A DNA stretch of 64,000 bases from Tessaracoccus caeni (GCF_029211185.1 NZ_JARGDO010000019.1:1-64000); one strand, 5' to 3'. Positions 42,392-51,550 are shown, counted from the first letter of the stretch. Made by a program: numbers and translations. Notes: a model not told the origin generated them from the letters alone.

Positions 42392-43012
42392 ATGGTCGCA
42401 CCTGTTGACCTGGACTACCCGTTCACCGGTCGTTGGCTGGTTCAGAACAGTCCAGCAAATCGCGTGCCCAGCCACGGCACCCACTTGTTCGCCACGACCT
42501 ACGCCATCGACTTCGTGCCGGTGGATGACTCGGGCCGCTCCGCGCGGTTCGGCCTCCGCTCGCTGTTCCGCCCAGAACCACCGGAGGCCTTTGTCGGCTT
42601 CGGACGTCGGATCCTCGCTCCGATCGACGGCCTCGTCGTGGCGGTGCACGACGCCGAACCGGACCACCCGGCCTATCGCGGGTTGCCCTCGCTCGGATAT
42701 GCGCTCACCCAACGTCAGCGCGCCGCGCAGGGATGGGTGGCCTTGGCAGGCAACAACGTGCTCATCCGGGCCGACGAAACTGACAACACCATCGTCGCGC
42801 TCTGCCACCTTCAGCAAGGCAGCATCGCCGTCCGGCCCGGCCAGCGAGTATCCATGGGACACCACCTCGCAGGTTGCGGCAACTCCGGCAACAGCACCGA
42901 GCCGCACCTTCACATCCAAGCGGTCGACAACCAAGACCCAGCCCGCGCAAACGCGGTTCCCCTGACCTTCAGACGAGCGCTTCCGTACAACGGCGACGTT
43001 GTTGATCTATAA
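42392..43012 (+). CDS. M23 (LytM-like) peptidase family protein
   Basis: 206 residues. LytM fold with zinc-site residues: PSHGTHLFATTYAIDFVPVD (His and Asp) and GNSGNSTEPHLHIQ (the HxH pair). A lysostaphin-type endopeptidase would cut peptidoglycan cross-bridges, but there is no signal peptide or membrane anchor, so the protein may be cytoplasmic or exported another way. The ribosome site AAGGAGGGGG is ideal. Single gene. Confidence 0.82.
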   Translation: MVAPVDLDYPFTGRWLVQNSPANRVPSHGTHLFATTYAIDFVPVDDSGRSARFGLRSLFRPEPPEAFVGFGRRILAPIDGLVVAVHDAEPDHPAYRGLPSLGYALTQRQRAAQGWVALAGNNVLIRADETDNTIVALCHLQQGSIAVRPGQRVSMGHHLAGCGNSGNSTEPHLHIQAVDNQDPARANAVPLTFRRALPYNGDVVDL

Positions 43013-43188
43013 CAGCTGACCGTCACCACAGGACGGCTGTTCCGAGCAGAACGTGACGAGGGGGCTCCGCAGCCAAATGGTCGATGGCGCTCCGCAACAA
43101 GTTGGAGAGACCCACCTCAGCGCCTTCCTGCGGTTCACCCAGCTCTCGTTCCGTAGGGAGAATCCCCTTCTTCGAGGCCTATGAGGAA

Positions 43189-43254
43189 AATAGCGCTGGC
43201 TATATGGCGCGGCCTGTACCTATTTCACAGGCCGCGCCATATTCGCAGCGTTAT
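43189..43254 (+). repeat. Long hairpin C (shared-loop family)
   Basis: Inner arms 43202-43217 and 43227-43242 pair perfectly over 16 bp; outer flanks pair in part out to 43189 and 43254. On the plus strand the apex is CTGTACCTATTTCACAG, loop ACCTATTTC. It lies between the convergent M23 and pnkp genes. The remaining 43013-43188 shows no gene. Confidence 0.85.
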
Positions 43255-43294
43255 CTGCGGCGCTCCTGCACAGGGCCGCAACTTGCCGAGAGCT

Positions 43295-45793
43295 TCAGAG
43301 GCGGGGGTCGACCGGTTCGGATTCCAGAGCCAGGACGGCGAAGACCGGTTCGTGGATGCGCCACAACGGCTCGCCACGGACCAGGCGTTCCACTGACTCC
43401 AGGCCCAGGGCGTATTCGCGGAGGGCCAAGGAGCGTTTCTTGCCCAGGTTGCGGTCGCGGAGCTTGGCGAGGTTCTCTTCCAGCAGGTAGTCGGGGCCGT
43501 AGATCAGGCGCAGGTACTCACGTCCGCGCACCTTCAAACCGGGCTGCACCAGGCCGCCCTTCGGGTTGCGGGACAGGTTGGCCAGCGGCTTGACCACCAT
43601 GCCTTCGCCTCCGTCGGCCGTGAGTTCGTCCCACCAGGCGACGCCCGCAGCCCGCGCGTCCAGATCGCGTGTCTCGACGACCAACCGGCGGGTCGGACGC
43701 ACCAACTCAGTATCCGCCGCCACGAGGCGGTCGGCGATGGCGAGGTGCCAGAGGTGATCCCGGTCGGCGAAGGTCGCTCCCTCTGCCGCGAGCAGCTGGA
43801 ACGGCGCGATCTGTACGCCGGCGAGACCATCGGTGGGCCAGACGTAGCGCACCCAGGCGTCGTTGTAGGCGGCGATGGCGTCACTGCGCTTCCGGGCGCG
43901 CTCCAGCAACTCGCCGACGTCCAGCCCGCGCTCAGCAGCCCGACTCAACGCGTCCACCTCGGCAGTCAGTGCGGAGCGCCCGGCGACGCCGGTGGCGGCG
44001 TATTGGTCGCGGATCAGCGGCCCAGCCTTGAGCGACCACGGCAGCAGCTCGGCGTCGAAGAGGAGCCACTGACTGCCCAGCTCGTCGAACAGTCCGGCCT
44101 TCGTCGCCGCAGCGGTCAGTCGCGCTAGGAACTTGGCCTGAAGGTCGGGGGAGAAGAAGGCACGGCCGGTGCGGGTGTAGACAGCACCCCGCTCGGGATG
44201 CAGCATCACGACGGCGCGCGAGCCCATGTGCTTCTCCTCGCAGATCACCCGGTCGACGCCCCACTCGGCGAACTGGGCGAAGGCCTCGTCGGGATGCTCC
44301 AGGTAGCCTGGCTGCTTCGACGTGGCGACGGGGGACATCGTCGGCGGGAGGTAGGGGAGCAGGCGCGGATGCAACGCGAAGCGGCTCATCACCTCGAGCG
44401 CACCGGCGGCGGAATCGGCCGAGATCGCAATCCGACCCATCTGCCCGGTCTCGACGTGACGCGCGCCGGCAACGTCACTCAGTCGCAGCTCCTCCGCCTC
44501 GCGATCGGTGGCCGTGCTGAACGGCTTGGCGGGCTGGTAATAGACCTGAGCCGCGTCCACCTGCACGGTCTCCCGCTCGGGGTAGCGCAGCGCGGAGAGC
44601 TTGCCACCGAAGGCGCAGCCGGTATCCAGGCAGAGCGTGTTGTTGATCCACTCCAGCGCGGGCGTCGGCGTATGCCCGTAGACCACCATCGCCTTGCCGC
44701 GGTACTCGTCAGCCCAGGGGTAGCGAACGGGCAGCCCGAACTCGTCGGTCTCACCGGTGGTGTCGCCGTAGAGCGCGAACGAACGCACGCGTCCCGACGC
44801 GCGGCCGTGATAGGCCTCCTTGAGGCCGGCGTGAGCGACCACCAGCTTGCCGTCGTCGAGGACCAGGTGAGAGACCAGCGCATAGCACCAGTCCCGCATG
44901 GCACGCCGGAACTCCGGCGACTCCTTCTCCAGCTCAGCCAGGGTGGTCTCCAGGCCATGCGACACCTGCACCTTGGCGCCGTCGAGGGCACGAATCAGCT
45001 TCGCCTCGTGGTTGCCGGGCACGGCCAAGGCGTTCCCGGAAGCGGTCATGCCCATGGCCAGACGCAGCACGCCGACGCTGCTCGGCCCCCTGTCGACGAG
45101 GTCGCCGACGAAGACCACCGTGCGGCCCTCCGGGTGGGAGGCATTCACAGCATGCCCTTGTCCGTCGTACTCGACGGCGTAGCCCAGCTCGCCCAGAAGG
45201 GTGATCAGCTCGGGCAGGCAGCCGTGCACGTCGCCGATGATGTCGAACGGACCGTGCAGGTCGCGCTTGTCGTTGAGTAGACGCTCGCGCACGATGGTCG
45301 CCGCATCAACCTCCTGCGGCGAGTTCAACACGTGCACCGTGCGGAATCCCTCGCGTTGCAGCCCCTTGAGCGAGCGCCGCAACTGCGTCTGCTGACGATG
45401 CACCGGGCCGGCGCCGAAGTCCCGATCCGAGCGATGCCGGTTGCGCTCGATGGCCGTCTCCGCACCGACGTCGAGCACAATCGCCACCGGCAGCACGTCG
45501 TGCTCCTTGGCCAAGGCGACCAATGCCGCTCGCGCGTCCTTGGAGGTGTTGGTCGCGTCGACGACGGTGAGCAGCCCACGCCGCAGCCGCGTGCCGACGA
45601 TGTAGTGCAGCACGTCGAAGGCGTCGGCGGAGGCACCCTGATCGTTCTGGTCACCGGAGACGAGGCCGCGACAGAAGTCGGAGCTGACCGCCTCGAACGG
45701 AGCGAACTTAGAAGCCGCGAAGGTCGACTTGCCGGAGCCGGACACGCCCACCAGGGCAACCAAGCAGAGATCGGGAATGCGCAGTTCGGTCAT
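43295..45793 (-). CDS. pnkp: Pnkp: polynucleotide kinase-phosphatase-ligase for RNA repair
   Basis: 832 residues from ATG 45793 (ATGA overlap with hen1). Three modules: N-terminal 5'-kinase (VALVGVSGSGKSTFAA, about 10-170), metallophosphoesterase that removes 2',3'-cyclic or 3' phosphates (FDIIGDVHGC, VVFVGDLVDRGP, VPGNHEAKLI) and C-terminal adenylyltransferase/ligase (ICEEKHMGSRAVV with the nucleophilic Lys, GEGMVVKP, GLKVRGREYLRLIYGP). With Hen1 it mends RNAs cut by ribotoxins and marks the junction. All catalytic motifs look intact. Length is that of the family. Confidence 0.95.
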   Translation of the reverse strand: MTELRIPDLCLVALVGVSGSGKSTFAASKFAPFEAVSSDFCRGLVSGDQNDQGASADAFDVLHYIVGTRLRRGLLTVVDATNTSKDARAALVALAKEHDVLPVAIVLDVGAETAIERNRHRSDRDFGAGPVHRQQTQLRRSLKGLQREGFRTVHVLNSPQEVDAATIVRERLLNDKRDLHGPFDIIGDVHGCLPELITLLGELGYAVEYDGQGHAVNASHPEGRTVVFVGDLVDRGPSSVGVLRLAMGMTASGNALAVPGNHEAKLIRALDGAKVQVSHGLETTLAELEKESPEFRRAMRDWCYALVSHLVLDDGKLVVAHAGLKEAYHGRASGRVRSFALYGDTTGETDEFGLPVRYPWADEYRGKAMVVYGHTPTPALEWINNTLCLDTGCAFGGKLSALRYPERETVQVDAAQVYYQPAKPFSTATDREAEELRLSDVAGARHVETGQMGRIAISADSAAGALEVMSRFALHPRLLPYLPPTMSPVATSKQPGYLEHPDEAFAQFAEWGVDRVICEEKHMGSRAVVMLHPERGAVYTRTGRAFFSPDLQAKFLARLTAAATKAGLFDELGSQWLLFDAELLPWSLKAGPLIRDQYAATGVAGRSALTAEVDALSRAAERGLDVGELLERARKRSDAIAAYNDAWVRYVWPTDGLAGVQIAPFQLLAAEGATFADRDHLWHLAIADRLVAADTELVRPTRRLVVETRDLDARAAGVAWWDELTADGGEGMVVKPLANLSRNPKGGLVQPGLKVRGREYLRLIYGPDYLLEENLAKLRDRNLGKKRSLALREYALGLESVERLVRGEPLWRIHEPVFAVLALESEPVDPRL

Positions 45794-47190
45794 GACGATG
45801 CTCCATCCAGGCAAGTGAACAGGGCGAGCTGCGTGGGCGGGCCGAGTTTCTCGTCCGGCACGCCGACGTCACGAAACTCGACCGCGTACCCGTGGCGCTG
45901 AGCCACTGCGGCCGTCCAGGCCCGGAACTCCGCACGGGTCCACTCGAAACGGTGATCCGGGTGACGCAGCTCACCCGGAGCCAGCCCGTAGATCGCGTTG
46001 TACTCGGCGTTCGGGGTGGTGGCGACGACGTGGCGTGGCCGCGCATGACTGAAAACGTTGGCCGCCAAGGAGTCCAGCCGGTTGGGCTCCACGTGCTCCA
46101 CCACCTCGACCAGGAGCAGCGCGTCGAAGCCCACCAGCTCGTCGTCGCGATAGGTCACCGAGGACTGGCGCAGCCGGATCCGCTCGCGCTGGGTATCGGA
46201 GCGCCGATCCAGGTTCAGCTTCCGCTCGGCGCGGTCGAGCTCACGGGCCGAGACGTCTACGCCCAGGATCCGGGTGAAGGTGGGATCGTCGAGCAGGGCG
46301 CGCAGATAGACGCCCTCGCCACAGCCCACGTCGGCGATGCTGCGGGCACCCACCTCGCGGAGCACTCCGAGTACGGCATCGAGTCGCTGCTGCTTCAGCG
46401 GCGTGGGCGCATCGTCGGTATCGGCCGGCTCGTCGAGTTCGATGTCGTCGACGGCGTTCAGCCGGGCCAGCGCATCGTCGACCCAGTTGGCGCGCCGCAG
46501 ATAGCGGCGGGTGATCAGGTCGCGCTCGGGGTGCGTCGCCAGCCAGCCCTCGCTGCGGCGGATCAGCTTGTCCACCTCGTCGGGGCTGACGAAGTAGTGC
46601 TTGCTCCCGTCGAGCACCGGCAGCAGGACGTAGAGATGGCTGAGCGCGTCACTCAATCGCTGCTCACCGGAAAGGGTCAGCGTGACGTAGGGGGAGTCGT
46701 CCCACTCCGGCACCGGATAGGGCTCAACCTCGACGTCGACGCGCCACCCCAGCGGCCCGAACAGGCGTTCGATCAGCTCGGGCCCGCCGTCGTCGACGCT
46801 GCTGGCACGCGCTGCCAATGCCGGAACTCGCACCGTCAGCGGCAGAGGCTGGCTCACCAGCTCGGGACGAGCATCGCACCGGCCTCGCAGCGCCGTGCTC
46901 AACACCCGGCCGATCGCGACCGCCAGCATTGAGCCCGCGGCATAGGGACGATCGTTGACGTAGCCGGCGATGGTGGCCGGATGCAGCTGCCGCCCGCGCC
47001 GCTTGAGCAGCGCGATGGGATCGATGTCCACCTGCAGCGCGAACGTGCAGCGCTGCTCATCGGCCTCGGGGTAGTAGCCGACGGCGCGACCGAAGGGCAG
47101 ATCAAAATTCTGCACGCGATCGGGGTGCTTGTGCAGGAGAAACCCGAGGTCGGTGGCGGGCGATGCAGTCGACGTCACGGTGAGCAGCAT
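45790..47190 (-). CDS. hen1: Hen1: 3'-terminal RNA ribose 2'-O-methyltransferase
   Basis: 466 residues. The bacterial N-terminal domain (ATDLGFLLHKHPDRVQNFDL, PFGRAVGYYPEADEQRCTF) helps to activate the Pnkp ligase; the C-terminal methyltransferase has SIADVGCGEGVYLRALL for S-adenosylmethionine and LLLVEVVEHVEPNRLD with a later HPDHRFEW, giving the E-x-x-E-H...H metal site of Hen1. Methylation of the 2'-OH before ligation makes the repaired RNA resistant to renewed cutting at that point. It is translationally coupled to pnkp. Confidence 0.96.
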   Translation of the reverse strand: MLLTVTSTASPATDLGFLLHKHPDRVQNFDLPFGRAVGYYPEADEQRCTFALQVDIDPIALLKRRGRQLHPATIAGYVNDRPYAAGSMLAVAIGRVLSTALRGRCDARPELVSQPLPLTVRVPALAARASSVDDGGPELIERLFGPLGWRVDVEVEPYPVPEWDDSPYVTLTLSGEQRLSDALSHLYVLLPVLDGSKHYFVSPDEVDKLIRRSEGWLATHPERDLITRRYLRRANWVDDALARLNAVDDIELDEPADTDDAPTPLKQQRLDAVLGVLREVGARSIADVGCGEGVYLRALLDDPTFTRILGVDVSARELDRAERKLNLDRRSDTQRERIRLRQSSVTYRDDELVGFDALLLVEVVEHVEPNRLDSLAANVFSHARPRHVVATTPNAEYNAIYGLAPGELRHPDHRFEWTRAEFRAWTAAVAQRHGYAVEFRDVGVPDEKLGPPTQLALFTCLDGASS

Positions 47191-47213
47191 CTGCCCATTC
47201 TTGCTTACCCCTG

Positions 47214-48401
47214 CTACTCCGGCAGCACCTCGAGCAGTACGCGGAGCGTGTTGCCGCCCATGATCGCCGCGATCTCGTCGTCCCTGTAGCCGCGATTCAT
47301 CAGCTCCTGGGTGATCACGACGAGCTGCGAGGTGTCCCAGCCCACCGTGGTGGCGCCGTCGAAGTCGCTGCCGAGGGCGGCGGTCTCGATGCCGCCCACT
47401 TCGATCACGTGCTCGATCGCGTCAACCACCGCGGCTGGGGACAGCTCACACACCGCCGCGTCCCAGTAGCCGATGCCCACCACGCCTCCGGTGGCTGCGA
47501 TGCCGCGGATCTCGTCGTCATTGAGGTTGCGGTTGACGTCGCAGGTGGCCTGCACGCCGCCATGGCTGGCCACCACGGGTTTGGTGGCCATGGCCAGCAT
47601 CTCGGCGATCGCCGCGTGGCTGGCGTGAGCGACGTCGACCACCATTCCCAGCCGCTCCATCTCCCGAAGCACCTCGCGCCCGAGGTCGGTGAGGCCACCC
47701 TTCTCCTCGCCGTGCATGGATCCGGCGACCTCATTGTCGAAGAAGTGCGTGAAACCGGCCATCCGAGCGCCGGCGTCGTAGAGCTTCTGCAGGTTGGCGA
47801 AGTCGCCCTCCAGGTTCTGCAGACCCTCCAGCGAGAAAAGGGCACCTACCACCTTCTTTCCATCCTGACGATCGGCGATCAGCTGTTCCAGCTCACCCTC
47901 GGTGGTGATCACACGCAGTCCGCCGCGCGAGCGTTCGGCGGCGTTGTGCAGCTTCTCCGCGTGATACATCGAGCGCTCGAAGACCGAGAACCAGGTGCGC
48001 GGCGGCTGCAGCTGGGCGAAGCTCAGCAGCGTGATGTTGTCGGTGTCGGCCGAGTTGGAGTCGTAGTTCTGCCCCTTCGGCGTCTTCGATACCGACGAGA
48101 ACACCTGCAACCCGACGTTGCCCTCCTGGAGCCGGGGTAGGTCCATGTGGCCGCGGTCGGCGCGCTTCAGCGGATCGCGTCGCCACATCAGGGTGTCGGA
48201 GTGCATGTCCGCGATGAACAGCGTCTCGTGCAGCACCCGCGCCTCGCGCGACGGCTCGTCGATCTCCACGTCGGCGACCTTGTTCATGCTCGATTCGACG
48301 ATCGGTGGCGCGAAGGCGAAAAACCCACCCAATCCGACGACGAGGATCAGCACGACCGCCAGCGCCAGGCGGCGCGGCCAACGACGACGTTGTTCACCCA
48401 T
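47214..48401 (-). CDS. Membrane-anchored dipeptidase (peptidase family M19)
   Basis: 395 residues. One N-terminal helix (LALAVVLILVVGLGGFFAFA) anchors the enzyme outside the membrane. M19 zinc ligands: ADMHSDTLMW, the Glu in ALFSLEGLQNLEG, DVAHASHAAIAEM and PVVASHGGVQATCDVNRNL. ALGSDFDGATTVGWDTSQLV is the usual closing motif. Renal-dipeptidase relatives cleave dipeptides, some with D-residues. It lies 42 nt downstream of a MarR gene on the same strand. Confidence 0.92.
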   Translation of the reverse strand: MGEQRRRWPRRLALAVVLILVVGLGGFFAFAPPIVESSMNKVADVEIDEPSREARVLHETLFIADMHSDTLMWRRDPLKRADRGHMDLPRLQEGNVGLQVFSSVSKTPKGQNYDSNSADTDNITLLSFAQLQPPRTWFSVFERSMYHAEKLHNAAERSRGGLRVITTEGELEQLIADRQDGKKVVGALFSLEGLQNLEGDFANLQKLYDAGARMAGFTHFFDNEVAGSMHGEEKGGLTDLGREVLREMERLGMVVDVAHASHAAIAEMLAMATKPVVASHGGVQATCDVNRNLNDDEIRGIAATGGVVGIGYWDAAVCELSPAAVVDAIEHVIEVGGIETAALGSDFDGATTVGWDTSQLVVITQELMNRGYRDDEIAAIMGGNTLRVLLEVLPE

Positions 48402-48443
48402 GAGCGGGACCCTACTGGGTCAGCGTCGCGGCGCGCCGCAGTT

Positions 48444-48938
48444 CTAGCCGCGTGTGTCGGCTCCGGGCGGGGGAGGGCACTCCGAGCCGAAGCTCTCCAC
48501 CACTCGGGTGAACGCCGTGGTCACCGTCGCCAACTCGTCGGGCGTGAAGCTGTCGATGAAGTGGGAGCGGATCAACTGCGCATAGGCGGCGCGACGGACG
48601 GTCAGCAACTCGCGCCCCGCGTCGGTGATGCGGGCGCTGACGGAGCGCTGCCCGTCGGCGCCCTCTTCACGGATGAGCAGCCCTGCCTTCTCGAGCTGCT
48701 TCACCTGATAGGTGAGTCCGCTGCGGGAGACCACGAGACGATCGGCCAGCTCGAACATCCGGAGGCCGGACGGAGCCCCCAGCAGGTTGCTCAGGATCTC
48801 GAACTGGACCCGTGTCAGCTCGCCGTGCTCGGCGAGGTTGCGTTCCGCGGCGCGTCGGAGCAAGCCGAAGCTCTTGGCCACCGCGGCGAGGGCGGCGCTC
48901 TCCTCGGTGGTCAGGTCTGCGTCGGGAGTCTCCAGCAT
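48444..48938 (-). CDS. MarR family regulator
   Basis: 164 residues from ATG 48938; the longer frame reads through the operator region. wHTH: LRMFELADRLVVSRSGLTYQ, VKQLEKAGLLIREEGADGQR, with the typical D-x-R wing (GQRSVSARITDAG). Divergent from a 14-TMS exporter, with two similar palindromic sites between them. It most likely represses the exporter and itself in the absence of ligand. Confidence 0.9.
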   Translation of the reverse strand: MLETPDADLTTEESAALAAVAKSFGLLRRAAERNLAEHGELTRVQFEILSNLLGAPSGLRMFELADRLVVSRSGLTYQVKQLEKAGLLIREEGADGQRSVSARITDAGRELLTVRRAAYAQLIRSHFIDSFTPDELATVTTAFTRVVESFGSECPPPPGADTRG

Positions 48939-48965
48939 GTGCCCATCGTAACCACGCCGCGCGGC

Positions 48966-49019
48966 TTGTTTGAATTCGAACTCAATCGGGTTAAGATAAC
49001 TGAGTTTGAATTTGAACTC
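48966..49019. promoter_or_regulatory. Two MarR boxes between marR and the MFS gene
   Basis: Site 1 at 48966-48985 contains GTTTGAATTCGAAC; site 2 at 49002-49019 is GAGTTTGAATTTGAACTC. Both are near-palindromes with the common core TTTGAATTYGAAC, centres about 35 nt apart. TAAGAT at 48992-48997 may be a -10 box between them. Confidence 0.65.
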
Positions 49020-49100
49020 CACCGGGCGGCCAGGCCGCTGGCACCCCGTGCCGCGACCCACAGAGAAACCGGACGCCGCCCCTCAGTACCTAGGAGACCT

Positions 49101-50660
49101 ATGAGCACCACCCCTTCGCAGACCCTGGCTGAACCCCGTCCCGACTCCTCGACGGGGTCGGGGCGATCCACGATCACCTGGCTGTTCGCCGGGTTGATGG
49201 TGACCCAGCTGCTCGCGGCGCTCAGCCAGACCGTCTTGTCCACGGCGCTGCCGACCATCGTCGGCGAACTCGGCGGCGTGAGCCAGATGAGCTGGGTGAT
49301 CACCGGCTACATCCTCGCGTCGACCATCATGATGCCCATCTACGGGCGCATCTCCGACCTGCTGGGCCGCAAGCCCGTGCTGCTCGCCGCCATCGTGATC
49401 TTCCTGGCCGGCTCCATCGTCGGTGGCGTCGCCAATGACATCTGGTGGCTCGTCGGCGCCCGCGTCATTCAGGGCCTCGGCGGCGGTGGCCTGATGATCC
49501 TGTCGCAGGCGGCCATCGCCGACGTCATCCCAGCGCGCGACCGCGGCCGCTACATGGGCTACATGGGTGCGGTGTTCGCGGTCTCGTCCGTCGCCGGCCC
49601 GCTGCTCGGCGGCTGGCTCACGGAGGGCCCGGGCTGGCGTTGGGCCTTCTGGCTGACCCTGCCGCTAGGCGCCGCCGCGATCCTTGCCACCGTCTTCCTG
49701 CTCAAGCTGCCGCCGCGCCCGAGCACGGAGAAGATCAGCATCGACTACCTCGGCATGACGCTGCTCGCCGGCGCCACAACCGCCGTCGTGCTGGTGTGCA
49801 CCTGGGGCGGCCACCTCTACGACTGGGCGTCTCCGCAGATCATCGGCATCTCGGCGGCCGCCGTCGCCCTGTCCGCCTTGTTCGTGATCGTCGAGCGACG
49901 CGCGGCCCAGCCCGTGATCCCCATGTCGCTGTTCGCCGACCGCAACTTCACGCTCTCGACGGTGGCGGCCCTGCTGATCGGCGTCATGATGTTCGGCGCC
50001 ATCGGCTACTTCCCGACCTACCTGCAGATGGTCACCGGAGTAACCGCCACCCAGGCCGGCCTGCTCATGACGCCCATGATGGCGTCGCTGCTGGTCACGT
50101 CCATCCTGTCCGGGCGGGCCGTCTCCCGCACCGGGCGATACAAGAAGTTCCCGCTGATCGGATCGGCGATCATGGGCGTCGGCCTGGTGCTCATCTCGAT
50201 GCTGAAGGTGGACAGCCCCCTCTGGTGGATGTGCACCGTGCTCGGCATCTTCGGCGCGGGCATCGGCCTGTCGAACCAGATCCTGACGCTGATCGTGCAG
50301 AACTCGGTGCCCAACAAGATCGTCGGCACTGCGACGGCCGCCAGCAACTTCTTCCGGCAGGTCGGAGCGACGATCGGCTCGGCCATCGTGGGGTCCATGT
50401 TCGTTTCTCGGTTGGCCAAGCTGATCGTGGAGAAGCTGCCGGAGGCGGCTCAGCTCGGCGGCGGCGGATCGAACTCGCTGACTCCTGACACCGTCGCCCA
50501 TCTGCCCGAGGCCGTTCGGATCCCGATCATCGAGTCCTACAACGAGGCCTTGCTGCCCATCTTCCTGTTCATGATCCCGCTGGCGGTCGCGACCCTCATC
50601 GTGCTGTTCTTCGTGAAGGAGACCAGCTTGGCCACCCGGATCGAACGGGGTCGCGGCTGA
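49101..50660 (+). CDS. MFS multidrug transporter, 14-TMS DHA2 type
   Basis: 519 residues from ATG 49101 with TAGGAGA upstream. Helix 1 has LSQTVLSTALPTIVGELGGV; motif A reads YGRISDLLGRKPVLLAAIV; motif C is SSVAGPLLGGWLTEGPGWRW with AFWL. These are hallmarks of EmrB/QacA-type proton-coupled exporters. The divergent MarR with its two operator boxes should control it. Confidence 0.93.
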   Translation: MSTTPSQTLAEPRPDSSTGSGRSTITWLFAGLMVTQLLAALSQTVLSTALPTIVGELGGVSQMSWVITGYILASTIMMPIYGRISDLLGRKPVLLAAIVIFLAGSIVGGVANDIWWLVGARVIQGLGGGGLMILSQAAIADVIPARDRGRYMGYMGAVFAVSSVAGPLLGGWLTEGPGWRWAFWLTLPLGAAAILATVFLLKLPPRPSTEKISIDYLGMTLLAGATTAVVLVCTWGGHLYDWASPQIIGISAAAVALSALFVIVERRAAQPVIPMSLFADRNFTLSTVAALLIGVMMFGAIGYFPTYLQMVTGVTATQAGLLMTPMMASLLVTSILSGRAVSRTGRYKKFPLIGSAIMGVGLVLISMLKVDSPLWWMCTVLGIFGAGIGLSNQILTLIVQNSVPNKIVGTATAASNFFRQVGATIGSAIVGSMFVSRLAKLIVEKLPEAAQLGGGGSNSLTPDTVAHLPEAVRIPIIESYNEALLPIFLFMIPLAVATLIVLFFVKETSLATRIERGRG

Positions 50661-50670
50661 GCAGGGCCTC

Positions 50671-50762
50671 GGACACTGCCTCTTCGTTGCCGAGACTCGG
50701 TTCTCGGATGACGGGGTGCTGCCGGTAAGGTAAGCCCAGGAACCGACGAAGAGGCAGTGCCC
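50671..50762. repeat. 92-bp element with terminal inverted repeats
   Basis: The ends GGACACTGCCTCTTCGTTG (50671-50689) and 50744-50762 are inverted copies matching 17 of 19 bases. Inside is a second stem CCGAGA/TCTCGG (50690-50695 with 50702-50707). The layout suits a tiny MITE-like element as well as a structured RNA. I see no clear target-site duplication. Confidence 0.6.
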
Positions 50763-50797
50763 CTAGTGACTTCACCGAAGAAACCCGCGACGACGCT

Positions 50798-51550
50798 ATG
50801 GATGCGCCGATGACGCTCATGGAGAGCCTGATTCCGTGGCTCGATCCGGAAGTCATCATCACCGCAGCCGGTCCGTGGGCTCTGCTAGTCGTGTGTGGGA
50901 TCGTCTTCGCGGAGACGGGCCTGCTCGTCGGCTTTCTGCTTCCCGGTGACACCCTTTTGATCATCTCCGGGTTGTTGTCGCATTCTCAGCCGTACGCTCC
51001 GCAGGGCGTGTTCGGGCTGAGCGTGTGGTGGGTGGCGATCCTCATCGCGTTGTCCGCCTTCCTCGGCGGGGAGATGGGCTATCTCATCGGTCACAAGGCC
51101 GGGCCGAAGGTATTTGAACGAAAGCAGTCGGGCCTGTTCAGCGTGCACAACGTGGAACGCACCAACGCCTTCTTCACCCGCTACGGCGGCCTCACCGTGA
51201 TCATGGCTCGCTTCGTGCCGATCGTGCGCACCTTCGCGCCCGTGGCCGCCGGCGTCGGACGCATGCCCCGCCGCCGCTACACGCTCTACAACCTCATCGG
51301 CGCGGTCCTCTGGGGTTTCGGCCTGACGATGCTCGGCTACGTGGTTGCCTACATCCCGCCCGTCGCGTGGTTCGTCACCGAGTACCTCGACCTGGTGCTG
51401 CTGATCGCCGTCGCCGGTACCGCGATCGTGTCGGTGTGGCACTACTTCATGGACCGTGCCCACGCGGCGCGGCGTCGCATCGTGGCGCTGCCCATCGCCG
51501 TCGAGCCCGAGGAGCCCCTCGAAGAGGCCCCGCAGTCGTCAGTGGCTTGA
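50798..51550 (+). CDS. DedA family membrane protein
   Basis: 250 residues from ATG 50798 (50810 is an alternative; neither has a good ribosome site). DedA/VTT motifs: FAETGLLVGFLLPGDTLLII with the conserved E and G-x-x-x-P-G, GGEMGYLIGHKAG and MARFVPIVRTFAPVAAGVG, the re-entrant region. DedA proteins move lipid carriers such as undecaprenyl phosphate or phospholipids across the membrane. The acidic tail (EPEEPLEEAP) is not part of the family core. It overlaps the convergent DUF1801 gene by 12 nt. Confidence 0.92.
   Translation: MDAPMTLMESLIPWLDPEVIITAAGPWALLVVCGIVFAETGLLVGFLLPGDTLLIISGLLSHSQPYAPQGVFGLSVWWVAILIALSAFLGGEMGYLIGHKAGPKVFERKQSGLFSVHNVERTNAFFTRYGGLTVIMARFVPIVRTFAPVAAGVGRMPRRRYTLYNLIGAVLWGFGLTMLGYVVAYIPPVAWFVTEYLDLVLLIAVAGTAIVSVWHYFMDRAHAARRRIVALPIAVEPEEPLEEAPQSSVA

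Noticed and set aside
43084-43593. Plus-strand frame of 169 codons
   Set aside because: It overlaps hairpin C and the 3' end of pnkp on the other strand, without motif.
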